Assembly: GCA_014843695.1 (NCBI GenBank)
Contig: CM026401.1
Span: forward strand, 31,348,067 to 31,412,066
DNA length: 64,000 bases
Direction of reading: 5' to 3'
From: Archivesica marissinica
Lineage: Eukaryota; Mollusca; Bivalvia; Venerida; Vesicomyidae
The notes under the pieces are model-generated. The model was not told where the DNA came from. It ran no database searches and saw only the letters and a list, made by a program, of their open reading frames with translations. The number at the start of each line of letters is the position of its first letter. The stretch's first letter is position 1. A program made the position numbers and the translations under genes. Below are positions 1 through 13,200 of this stretch, in pieces.

Positions 1-983
1 GTGAGCTATTGTAACGAGTTTCCTCATCAAGGCTAAATGTGAGCTATTGTAACGAGTTTCCTTCATCAAGGCTAAATGTGAGCTATTGTAACGAGTTTCC
101 TCCATCAAGGCTAAATGTGAGCTATTGTAACGAGTTTCCTCCATCAAGGCTAAATGTGAGCTATTGTAACGAGTTTCCTCCAAGGCTAAATGTGAGCTAT
201 TGTAACGAGTTTCCTCCATCAAGGCTAAATGTGAGCTATTGTAACGAGTTTCCTTCATCAAGGCTAAATGTGAGCTATTGTAACGAGTTTCCTCCATCAA
301 GGCTAAATGTGAGCTATTGTAACGAGTTTCCTCCATCAAGGCTAAATGTGAGCTATTGTAACGAGTTTCCTCCAAGGCTAAATGTGAGCTATTGTAACGA
401 GTCCTTCATCAAGGCTAAATGTGAGCTATTGTAACGAGTTTCTTCTGCATCAAGGCTAAATGTGAGCTATTGTAACGAGTTTCCTTCATCAAGGCTAAAT
501 GTGAGCTATTGTAACGAGTTTCCTCCATCAAGGCTAAATGTGAGCTATTGTAACGAGTTTCCTCAAGGCTAAATGTGAGCTATTGTAACGAGTTTCCTTC
601 ATCAAGGCTAAATGTGAGCTATTGTAACGAGTTTCATCAAGGCTAAATGTGAGCTATTGTAACGAGTTTCCTCAAGGCTAAATGTGAGCTATTGTAACGA
701 GTTTCCTCAAGGCTAAATGTGAGCTATTGTAACGAGTTTCCCCAAGGCTAAATGTGAGCTATTGTAACGAGTTTCCCATCAAGGCTAAATGTGAGCTATT
801 GTAACGAGTTTCCTCCATCAAGGCTAAATGTGAGCTATTGTAACGAGTTTCCTCCATCAAGGCTAAATGTGAGCTATTGTAACGAGTTTCCTCCAAGGCT
901 AAATGTGAGCTATTGTAACGAGTTTCCTCCATCAAGGCTAAATGTGAGCTATTGTAACGAGTTTCCTCCAAGGCTAAATGTGA
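1..983. repeat. Minisatellite, 39-bp unit
   Basis: About 25 tandem copies of a 39-bp unit containing GAGCTATTGTAACGAGTTTC followed by a variable spacer and AAGGCTAAATGT. Length variants (36, 33, 30 bp) come from loss of bases in the CCTCCATC spacer. Short ORFs on both strands are by-products of the periodicity. The array runs off the left edge of the window and into the assembly gap at 984, so its true length is unknown. Confidence 0.97.
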
Positions 984-1983
984 NNNNNNNNNNNNNNNNN
1001 NNNNNNNNNNNNNNNNNNNNNNNNNNNNNNNNNNNNNNNNNNNNNNNNNNNNNNNNNNNNNNNNNNNNNNNNNNNNNNNNNNNNNNNNNNNNNNNNNNNN
1101 NNNNNNNNNNNNNNNNNNNNNNNNNNNNNNNNNNNNNNNNNNNNNNNNNNNNNNNNNNNNNNNNNNNNNNNNNNNNNNNNNNNNNNNNNNNNNNNNNNNN
1201 NNNNNNNNNNNNNNNNNNNNNNNNNNNNNNNNNNNNNNNNNNNNNNNNNNNNNNNNNNNNNNNNNNNNNNNNNNNNNNNNNNNNNNNNNNNNNNNNNNNN
1301 NNNNNNNNNNNNNNNNNNNNNNNNNNNNNNNNNNNNNNNNNNNNNNNNNNNNNNNNNNNNNNNNNNNNNNNNNNNNNNNNNNNNNNNNNNNNNNNNNNNN
1401 NNNNNNNNNNNNNNNNNNNNNNNNNNNNNNNNNNNNNNNNNNNNNNNNNNNNNNNNNNNNNNNNNNNNNNNNNNNNNNNNNNNNNNNNNNNNNNNNNNNN
1501 NNNNNNNNNNNNNNNNNNNNNNNNNNNNNNNNNNNNNNNNNNNNNNNNNNNNNNNNNNNNNNNNNNNNNNNNNNNNNNNNNNNNNNNNNNNNNNNNNNNN
1601 NNNNNNNNNNNNNNNNNNNNNNNNNNNNNNNNNNNNNNNNNNNNNNNNNNNNNNNNNNNNNNNNNNNNNNNNNNNNNNNNNNNNNNNNNNNNNNNNNNNN
1701 NNNNNNNNNNNNNNNNNNNNNNNNNNNNNNNNNNNNNNNNNNNNNNNNNNNNNNNNNNNNNNNNNNNNNNNNNNNNNNNNNNNNNNNNNNNNNNNNNNNN
1801 NNNNNNNNNNNNNNNNNNNNNNNNNNNNNNNNNNNNNNNNNNNNNNNNNNNNNNNNNNNNNNNNNNNNNNNNNNNNNNNNNNNNNNNNNNNNNNNNNNNN
1901 NNNNNNNNNNNNNNNNNNNNNNNNNNNNNNNNNNNNNNNNNNNNNNNNNNNNNNNNNNNNNNNNNNNNNNNNNNNNNNNNNNN
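984..1983. other. Assembly gap, exactly 1000 N
   Basis: A run of exactly 1000 N between two different tandem arrays (39-bp on the left, 75-bp on the right). The round number suggests a placeholder, so the real distance and content are unknown. Confidence 0.98.
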
Positions 1984-3590
1984 GTCGACTAATGATATAT
2001 GCTATATATGATCTATAAACGTATATGATACTTATTAATGATCTACGTTTATATACACGTCGACTAGTGATATATGCTATATATGATCTATAAAAGTTTC
2101 TGATACTTATTAATGATCTACGTTTATATACACGTCGACTAGTGATATATGCTATATATGATCTATAAACGTTTCTGATACTTATTAATGATCTACGTTT
2201 ATATACACGTCGGCTAGTGCTATATGCTATATATGATCTATAAACGTTTCTGATACTTATTAATGATCTACGTTTATATACACGTCGACTAGTGATATAT
2301 GCTATATATGATCTATAAACGTTTCTGATACTTATTAATGATCTACGTTTATATACACGTCGGCTAGTGATATATGCTATATATGATCTATAAACGTTTC
2401 TGATACTTATTAATGATATACGTTTATATACACGTCGGCTAGTGATATATGCTATATATGATCTATAAACGTTTCTGATACTTATTAATGATCTACGTTT
2501 ATATACACGTCGACTAGTGATATATGCTATATATGATCTATAAACGTTTCTGATACTTATTAATGATATACGTTGATATACACGTCGACTAGTGATATAT
2601 GCTATATATGATCTATAAACGTTTCTGATACTTATTAATGATCTACGTTTATATACACGTCGACTAGTGATATATGCTATATATGATTTATAAACGTTTA
2701 TGATAATGATCTAAGCTTCTATTAATGATCTACGTTTATATACACGTCGACTAGTGATATATGCTATATATGATCTATAAACGTTTCTGATACTTATTAA
2801 TGATATACGTTTATATACACGTCGACTAGTGATATATGCTATATATGATTTATGAAAGTTTATGATAATGATCTAAGCTTCTATTAATGATCTACGTTTA
2901 TATACACGTCGACTAGTGATATATGCTATATATGATCTATAAACGTTTCTGATACTTATTAATGATCTACGTTTATATACACGTCGACTAGTGATATATG
3001 CTATATATGATTATGAAAGTTTATGATAATGATCTAAGCTTCTATTAATGATCTACGTTTATATACACGTCGACTAGTGATATATGCTATATATGATTTA
3101 TGAAAGTTTATGATAATGATCTAAGCTTCTATTAATGATCTACGTTTATATACACGTCGACTAGTGATATATGCTATATATGATTTATGAAAGTTTATGA
3201 TAATGATCTAAGCTTCTATTAATGATCTACGTTTATATACACGTCGACTAGTGATATATGCTATATATGATTTATGAAAGTTTATGATAATGATCTAAGC
3301 TTCTATTAATGATCTACGTTTATATACACGTCGACTAGTGATATATGCTATATATGATTTATGAAAGTTTATGATAATGATCTAAGCGTCTATTAATGAT
3401 CTACGTTTATATACACGTCGACTAGTGATATATGCTATATATGATTTATGAAAGTTTATGATAATGATCTAAGCTTCTATTAATGATCTACGTTTATATA
3501 CACGTCGACTAGTGATATATGCTATATATGATTTATGAAAGTTTATGATAATGATCTAAGCGTCTATTAATGATCTACGTTTATATACAA
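1984..3590. repeat. Satellite of two related units, 75 bp then 87 bp
   Basis: AT-rich array built on the core CGTCGACTAGTGATATATGC. The left part (about 1984-2690) is 75-bp units with a CTGATACTTATTAATG middle. From about 2690 rightward 87-bp units appear that carry a TATGATAATGATCTAAGC segment instead; the two types interleave to about 3000, after which only the 87-bp type remains. It starts at the assembly gap. Confidence 0.95.
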
Positions 3591-4206
3591 TGATTATAAC
3601 AACATACGCGTACACTATTTATTATATTTGTATGCTTAGATGTATTAATTATAGACGCTTACATTAATACGTTTAGACTACGTTAATGATCTATGTTTAT
3701 ATTATTGATATAAATACATTTACACTGTGTTATGTTCATATTAATAAGTTATAATTATTTACATTGATGATGCATGTTTATATTATGTGTAAAGAAGTAT
3801 TTGTAAAATGACGTATGAATCTCTATCTTGCAATATATTATTTGTTTATGCAAATTTAAATGTACTTGTAATTTGATTGCATTTTCTGATGTGCTATAAC
3901 ACATTTACGATATACTAAAATCCAATATTTCGCCTCGTTGGCAGACATAAACATATGTTTATGGTAGATGTTAAGTGGTACGTGATACGTTAGTATAGCA
4001 CAGTCAGTCTATAATGGACTTTATTTCTGTACGAACATAAACCATTACATCATTTATAATTTTCAATGTTTCACTTGAGTTATATTTTTAAGTAATGAAG
4101 CGCTGGTTAATATTTTATCGGGGTATAAACAACTCCACTGGGCGCGTTTACAATTAGCATGGAAAGGCATCCATACTAACTTTAACTACACCCTATATAG
4201 TTCATA
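3591..4206. other. AT-rich spacer, nothing recognised
   Basis: No ORF, RNA gene or repeat with clear boundaries was seen. The first 100 bases still resemble degenerate pieces of the preceding satellite. Confidence 0.6.
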
Positions 4207-4575
4207 TCCCGATGTCATTTCCGCAATCTTTAAGCACGCCCAATGTAGTTTATACACTGATGGCATTTCTGTAAACGTTAAGCACGCCCAATGTAGTTTA
4301 TACACTGATGGCATTCCCGCAAACGTTAAGCACGCCCAATATAGTTTATACACTGATGACATTCCCGCAAACGTTAAGCACGCCTAATGTAGTTTATACA
4401 CTGATGACATTCCCGCAAACGTTAAGCACGCCCAATGTAGTTTATACACTGATGACATTCCCGCAAACGTTAAGCACGCCCAATGTAGTTTATACACTGA
4501 TGACATTCCCGCAAACGTTAAGCACGCCCAATGTAGTTTATGCACTGATGACATTCCCGCAAACGTTAAGCACGT
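4207..4575. repeat. Minisatellite, 48-bp unit
   Basis: About 7-8 copies of a 48-bp unit containing CAAACGTTAAGCACGCCCAA. Because 48 is a multiple of 3, short repetitive ORFs appear on both strands. They have no other coding signal. Confidence 0.95.
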
Positions 4576-4663
4576 ACAGCTTCTAAACAGTGAACAGAAG
4601 CAATTCAGTTTGCTATCCGACAACGTACAACCTCTAAACAGTGAACAGAAGCAATTCAGTTAC
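4573..4663. repeat. 51-bp tandem duplication
   Basis: Two copies with a 51-bp period, sharing TCTAAACAGTGAACAGAAGC. It directly follows the 48-bp array, so the array boundary has itself been duplicated. Confidence 0.85.
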
Positions 4664-4748
4664 ATCATAGAAGGCGGTACATGTAACAACCCGGATGCTC
4701 ATCTACTGCCTATTTTAAATTGTTTGCTGTATTTTGTTTTACTATCCC

Positions 4749-4990
4749 CAATGAGAGACATCTCTAATTTTCTATTACCTCCCTTGGCAGATAAAGTCTG
4801 ATTTATTCCAAAATGTGAATAGGTTCTTTTAGTTAGAAGCCTTTGTTTTTACTGTTGTTCCCTAACCAGGTGTTGCGGTATGATAATTATGATTTTATCA
4901 AAATTGTGTTAATTAACTGATAGCAGTGTTTTACAAATAAGTACTTTTAGGGATTATTCAGGGGCAGTAACTGACCGATGTCTCTCATTG
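4749..4990. mobile_element. MITE-like element, 242 bp, 14-bp terminal inverted repeats
   Basis: The ends are perfect inverted repeats: CAATGAGAGACATC at 4749-4762 and its complement at 4977-4990. There is no ORF inside. A second copy lies in inverted orientation at about 30157-30815, where most of the internal sequence matches, which shows this is a dispersed family. No target-site duplication is clear, so the superfamily is not assigned. Confidence 0.8.
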
Positions 4991-6224
4991 ATCAGTTTGG
5001 TCCGTAGCGCAACATATTATAAAAGCAATATATTGTGCACATAATTTATGTATTATTTAGTAGAACATTTTGTCCTAGTTTCAATCGTTGTTATAGTCCA
5101 TGTACTTAGCATATTTTTTTAAACAAAGCATGGACAATAATCAACAGTACATAGCCATTTCATTTATCATGAAATCAAATCCAGCAAATTGTACCGGTCC
5201 GTGTCTTTAATAATATGTACAGGAGATGAAGAAAATTTTATTTTCCAATTTTAATTAAATTTTAATAGTTCATAATTGTAAAATACATATATACATAAAA
5301 GCATTAACATTAAAAATGTGTCGATATCTGAAAATCATATCCCGGTGTTACTGGTTTCCGAAGATGTAGTACATAACGGACTCCTATTGGTTTAGAATGT
5401 CCATATACTGCAAACAATTTGATGTCACCGAATAAACAATATTTTACCTTTCACTCACAAAAATCTCGAAGAAAACGATTGTTTACTTTGTAAGAAAAGT
5501 TGACAAAATGGCGGCATCTCATTCTCAGTAATCCGGAATGACGTCACACGTTTTCGCCTTACTGTGGAAATTGCCTACAGCGCGAGCATTAGTATGTAAG
5601 CAACAGTTCTTCTTAACAAAACAATATAAATAAGGAACACTTTCTTTAATAACAGACTTAATTTATCATTTTCACTCAAAATTCATTTGTTGGACAGCAT
5701 TTTGTCTATATAGTATATACTGTATCTAAAACACTTAACATTTAGTTTTAACTTGGACAAACACACGGGACATAAGAAGTTGTCACCCCTCCTAATTACT
5801 CTGACTGGGTGCAGAACCGTAAGTGGACCAATCCATCGAACACATCACACGGTGCCTAACAGAGAATAACTAGGTTTACACAACCATGTATATCAGTTGG
5901 AGAACTTCTGTGACAACACATGGACATGAAGGCGAAAAACAGTGAAACTCGATATTATTCATAAGGACCCCCCTTGTGTGTAATAACGGACGAAACATGG
6001 AAGAGTGAGACTATAATGACACTTTTCATTCGTAAATATATTGGCGTGGTAGACGATGTATATGTCATTTTGGGGAGACAATTGCTAATTTCTTTAAGAA
6101 ATGATATTTATATGGCGACATAAAACGGATATAGTGAAATTAGTGACAACTGGGGTAGATTTAAAGTTGTCACCGTTTATTTACCTGTCTGATCTCCATG
6201 TTCGATTAGAAATAGATTGGAAGT
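4991..6224. other. Spacer, nothing recognised
   Basis: Unique-looking AT-rich sequence without a supportable exon, RNA gene or bounded repeat. Confidence 0.5.
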
Positions 6225-6590
6225 GTGTGTTTTACGTTTATTTATCGTCGCTACCGGTTACCCATATGAGCGACACCTCCTGAAAATTGGAAGTGTGGGT
6301 TACGTTTATTTATCGTCGCTACCGGTTGCCCATATGAGCGACGCCTCCTGAAGAGATTAGTCATTTTAGATTTTTGGAGGATAGTGCAATGATACAGAGA
6401 GAAACCCATTCCAGAATCTCTGGTTCTTTTACGTGCACGGCGTACAGCACCGACACGAGACCTCGGTTTAATGTCCCATTTGAAAGACTGTTAATTTTAT
6501 TAGGGTCAGACGGGGGATCGAACCTGCGATCCCTTGATTACCAGTCCAGCGTGATACCACTGGACTACAGATCCGTCTGTACAATAACGA
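6225..6590 (-). mobile_element. SINE family 1, with duplicated 3' tail
   Basis: A tRNA-derived SINE in minus orientation. The tRNA-like head lies at the high-coordinate end (6510-6585): read on the minus strand it shows an A-box-like TAGTCCAGTGG and a B-box GGTTCGATCCC. The conserved body includes ACGTGCACGGCG. The 3' tail (complement of TATCGTCGCTACCGGTTGCC) is present twice, at about 6225-6290 and 6291-6360, so about 70 bp of the tail was tandemly duplicated. Other copies are at 23105-23345, 23954-24257 and 56965-57185. Confidence 0.85.
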
Positions 6591-6691
6591 CCCGTTTCAA
6601 TATGTAATGTATACCAAAACAGTCTAAATATATGTAAGGCTATTTTATGTTTTATTTGAAAATCATATTGGTAAGGTTGTACTGTAAAAGT

Positions 6692-6771
6692 AAATTTCTC
6701 CAGAGTGATTGATATAAGTTATAAGAACTTGTTTCGCAATCGAGCTAAAATAAATTTGTACAAACTAAAAG
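6692..6771 (+). mobile_element. SINE family 3, 3' tail fragment
   Basis: This 80-bp piece matches the 3' end of the SINE copies at 42698-42930 and 53232-53462, including CGCAATCGAGCTAAAATAAA. The tRNA-like head is absent, as expected for a 5'-truncated copy. Confidence 0.8.
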
Positions 6772-7289
6772 TAAATTTGAAAATCTTAAACAAACACAAG
6801 ATCCGTTGTTTTCAACACCACTACACCAGGACTGTTTGTAGACATCTAAATCCCTTTCACGGAAAACCATAACTATCAAGTAAACCCAATTCTTAACAAC
6901 CCCGACTAATTGCAATCTACAACTTTGCAAACATATTTGATAATACATGTAAAACGATAGAGGAAATCGACCAAGCTGCAGGTTAAAGATTCAGCACTTT
7001 GAATGCTTTTACAAACTATTAGATGAATCCACAATATTTCCTTTGATTTCCCGAAGACCCAAATTTCTTAGACCCAGCATGACTAGCCTTTCAATTTGCC
7101 GTCATTTATTAATACTGTATAAATAATCATGTTGTTGCACATGGATAGGCTGCTTTCAATAGTTGTATGAACATTTAAAGGATTAAGAGCAGACGTATAT
7201 GTCCTGGTTCTACAACATCAACCATCAAGCCAGTCGGCCTATTAACAAACTTACTCGGCACAATACCGTGAGTAACCGGCGTGAAACTG
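6772..7289. other. Spacer, nothing recognised
   Basis: Non-repetitive sequence before the giant array. The minus-strand ORF at 6745-6948 has no recognisable domain and overlaps a SINE tail. Confidence 0.5.
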
Positions 7290-10200
7290 TCAACATGCAT
7301 TCATTGACTGATCATCGTTACAAGTACTAACATATGCATTCATTGACTGATCATCATTACAAGTACTAACATATGCATTCATTGACTGATCATCGTTACA
7401 AGTACTAACATATGCATTCATTGACTGATCATCGTTACAAGTACTAACATATGCATTCATTGATGGATCATCGTTACAAGTACTAACATATGCATTCATT
7501 GATGGATCATCGTTACAAGTACTAACATATGCATTCATTGATGGATCATCGTTACAAGTACTAACATATGCATTCATTGATGGATCATCATTACAAGTAC
7601 TAACATATGCATTCATTGACTGATCATCGTTACAAGTACTAACATATGCATTCATTGACTGATCATCATTACAAGTACTAACATATGCATTCATTGACTG
7701 ATCATCGTTACAAGTACTAACATATGCATTCATTGACTGATCATCGTTACAAGTACTAACATATGCATTCATTGACTGATCATCATTACAAGTACTAACA
7801 TATGCATTCATTGACTGATCATCGTTACAAGTACTAACATATGCATTCATTGACTGATTATTACAAGTACTAACATATGCATTCATTGATGGATCATCGT
7901 TACAAGTACTAACATATGCATTCATTGATGGATCATCATTACAAGTACTAACATATGCATTCATTGACTGATTATTACAAGAACTAACATATGCATTCAT
8001 TGACTGATCATTACAAGTACTAACGTATACATTCATTGATGGATCATCATTACAAGTACTAACGTATGCATTCATTGATGGATCACCATTACAAGTACTA
8101 ACATATGCATTCATTGAAGGATCATCATTACAAGTACTAACACATGCATTCATTGATGGATCATCATTACAAGTACTAACATATGCATTCATTGATGGAT
8201 CATCATTACAAGTACTAACATATGCATGCATTGATGGATAATCATTACAAGTACTAACATATGCATTCATTGATGGATCATCATTACAAGTACTAACATA
8301 TGCATTCATTGATGGATCATCATTACAAGTACTAACATATGCATGCATTCATTGACTGATCATTACAAATACTAACATATGCATTCATTGATGGATCATC
8401 ATTACAAGTACTAACATATGCATTCATTGATGGATCATCATTACAAGTACTAACATATGCATTCATTGACTGATTATTACAAGAACTAACATATGCATTC
8501 ATTGACTGATCATTACAAGTACTAACGTATACATTCATTGATGGATCATCATTACAAGTACTAACGTATGCATTCATTGATGGATCACCATTACAAGTAC
8601 TAACATATGCATTCATTGAAGGATCATCATTACAAGTACTAACACATGCATTCATTGATGGATCATCATTACAAGTACTAACATATGCATTCATTGATGG
8701 ATCATCATTACAAGTACTAACATATGCATGCATTGATGGATCATCATTACAAGTACTAACATATGCATTCATTGATGGATCATCATTACAAGTACTAACA
8801 TATGCATTCATTGATGGATCATCATTACAAGTACTAACATATGCATGCATTCATTGACTGATCATTACAAATACTAACATATGCATTCATTGATGGATCA
8901 CCATTACAAGTACTAACATATGCATTCATTGATGGATCATCATTAAAAGTACTAACATATGCATTCATTGACTGATCATTACAAGTACTAACATATGCAT
9001 TCATTGATGGATCATCATTATAAGTACTAACATATGCATTCATTGACTGATCATCATTACAAGTACTAACATATACATTCATTGATGGATCATCGTTACA
9101 AGTACTAACATATGCATTCATTGATGGATCATTACAAGTACTAACATATACATTCATTGACTGATCATTACAAGTACTAACATATATTCATTCATGGATC
9201 ATCATTACAAGTACTAAAATATGCATTCATTGATGGATCATCATTACAAGTACTAACATATGCATTCATTGACTGATCATCATTACAAGTACTAACATAT
9301 GCATTCATTGATGGATCATTATTACAAGTACTAACATATGCATTCATTGATGGATCATCATTACAAGTACTAACATATGCATTCATTGATGGATCATCAT
9401 TACAGGTACTAACATATGCATTCATTGATGGATCATCATTACAAGTACTAACATATGCATTCATTGACTGATCATCATTACAAGTACTAACATATGCATT
9501 CATTGACTGATCACCATTACAAGTACTAACATATGCATTCATTTACTGATCATCATTACAAGTACTAACATATACATTCATTGATGGATCATCATTACAA
9601 GTACTAACATATGCATTCATTGATGGATCATTACAAGTACTAACATATGCATGCATTGATGGATCATCATTACAAGTACTAACATATGCATTCATTGATG
9701 GATAATTACAAGTACTAACATATGCATGCATTGATGGATCATCATTACAAGTACTAAAATATGCATGCATTGATGGATCATCATTACAAGTACTAACATA
9801 TGCATGCATTGATGGATCATTACAAGTACTAACATATGCATGCATTGACTGATCATCATTACAAGTACTAACATATGCATTCATTGATGGATCATTATTA
9901 CAAGTACTAACATATGCATTCATTGATGGATCATCATTACAAGTACTAACATATGCATTCATTGATGGATCATCATTACAGGTACTAACCAATGCATTCA
10001 TTGATGGATCATCATTACAAGTACTAACATATGCATTCATTGACTGATCATTACAAGTACTAACATATGCATTCATTGACTGATCATCATTACAAGTACT
10101 AACATATGCATTCATTGACTGATCACCATTACAAGTACTAACATATGCATTCATTTACTGATCATCATTACAAGTACTAACATATACATTCATTGATGGA

Positions 10201-13200
10201 TCATCATTACAAGTACTAACATATACATTCATTGATGGATCATCATTACAAGTACTAACATATGCATTCATTTACTGATCATCATTACAAGTACTAACAT
10301 ATGCATTCATTTACTGATCATCATTACAAGTACTAACATATACATTCATTGATGGATCATCATTACAAGTACTAACATATGCATGCATTGATGGATCATC
10401 ATTACAAGTACTAACATATGCATTCATTGATGGATAATTACAAGTACTAACATATGCATGTATTGATGGATCATCATTACAAGTACTAATATATGCATTC
10501 ATTGATGGATCATCATTACAAGTACTAACATATACATTCATTGATGGATCATCATTACAAGTACTAACATATGCATGCATTGATGGATCATCATTACAAG
10601 TACTAACATATGCATTCATTGATGGATCATCATTACAAGTACTAACATATACATTCATTGATGGATCATCATTACAAGTACTAACATATGCATTCATTGA
10701 TGGATCATTACAAGTACTAACATATGCATGCATTGATGGATCATCATTACAAGTACTAACATATGCATGCATTGATGGATCATCATTACAAGTACTAACA
10801 TATGCATGCATTGATGGATCATTACAAGTACTAACATATGCATGCATTGACTGATCATTACAAGTACTAACATATGCATTCATTGATGGATCATTACAAG
10901 TATTAACATATGCATGCATTGATGGATCATCATTACAAGTACTAACATATGCATTCATTGACTGATCATCATTACAAGTACTAACATATGCATTCATTGA
11001 CTGATCATCATTACAAGTACTAACATATGCATTCATTGATTGATCATTACAGGTACTAACATATGCATTCATTGATGGATCATCATTACAAGTACTAACA
11101 TATACATTCATTGATGGATCATCATTACAAGTACTAACATATGCATTCATTGATGGATCATCATTACAAGTACTAACATATGCATTCATTGATGGATCAT
11201 CATTAAAAGTACTAACATATGCATTAATTGATGGATCATTACAAGTACTAACATATGCATTCATTGATGGATCATCATTACAAGTACTAACATATGCATT
11301 CATTGATGGATCATCATTACAAGTACTAACATATGCATGCATTGATGGATCATCATTACAAGTACTAACATATGCATTCATTGAAGGATCATCATTACAA
11401 GTATTAACACATGCATTCATTGATGGATCATCATTACAAGTACTAACATATGCATTCATTGATGGATCATCATTACAAGTACTAACATATGCATTCATTG
11501 ATGGATCATCATTACAAGTACTAACATATGCATTCATTGATGGATCATCATTACAAGTACTAACATATGCATTCATTGACTGATCATTACAAGTACTAAC
11601 ATATGCATTCATTGACTGATCATTACAAGTACTAACATATGCATTCATTGATGGATCATCATTACAAGTACTAACATATGCATTCATTGATGGATCATTA
11701 TTACAAGTACTAACATATGCATTCATTGACTGATCATTACAAGTACTAACATATGCATTCATTGATGTATCATCATTACAAGTACTAACATATGCATTCA
11801 TTGACTGATCATCATTACAAGTACTAACATATGCATTCATTGATGGATCATCGTTACAAGTACTAACATATGCATTCATTGATGGATCATTACAAGTACT
11901 AACATATGCATTCATTGACTGATCATTACAAGTACTAACATATGCATTCATTGATGGATCATCATTACAAGTACTAACATATGCATTCATTGATGGATCA
12001 TCATTACAAGTACTAACATATGCATTCATTGACTGATCATCATTACAAGTACTAACATATGCATTCATTGATGGATCATCATTACAAGTACTAACATATG
12101 CATTCATTGATGGATCATCATTACAAGTACTAACATATGCATTCATTGATGGATCATTACAAGTACTAACATATGCATTCATTGATGGATCATCATTACA
12201 AGTACTAACATATGCATTCATTGATGGATCATCATTACAAGTACTAACATATGCATTCATTGATGGATCATCATTACAAGTACTAACATATGCATTCATT
12301 GATGGATCATCATTACAAGTACTAACATATGCATTCATTGATGGATCATCATTACAAGTACTAACATATGCATTCATTGATGGATCATCATTACAAGTAC
12401 TAACATATGCATTCATTGACTGATCATTACAAGTACTAACATATGCATTCATTGATGGATCATCATTACAAGTACTAACATATGCATTCATTGATGGATC
12501 ATCATTACAAGTACTAACATATGCATTCATTGATGGATCATCATTACAAGTACTAACATATGCATTCATTGATGGATCATCATTACAAGTACTAACATAT
12601 GCATTCATTGATGGATCATCATTACAAGTACTAACATATGCATTCATTGACTGATCATTACAAGTACTAACATATGCATTCATTGATGGATCATCATTAC
12701 AAGTACTAACATATGCATTCATTGATGGATCATCATTACAAGTACTAACATATGCATTCATTGACTGATCATTACAAGTACTAACATATGCATTCATTGA
12801 TGATCATCATTACAAGTACTAACATATGCATTCATTGACTGATCATCATTACAAGTACTAACATATGCATTCATTGATGGATCATCGTTACAAGTACTAA
12901 CATATGCATTCATTGATGGATCATTACAAGTACTAACATATGCATTCATTGACTGATCATTACAAGTACTAACATATGCATTCATTGATGGATCATCATT
13001 ACAAGTACTAACATATGCATTCATTGATGGATCATCATTACAAGTACTAACATATGCATTCATTGACTGATCATCATTACAAGTACTAACATATGCATTC
13101 ATTGATGGATCATCATTACAAGTACTAACATATGCATTCATTGATGGATCATCATTACAAGTACTAACATATGCATTCATTGACTGATCATTACAAGTAC

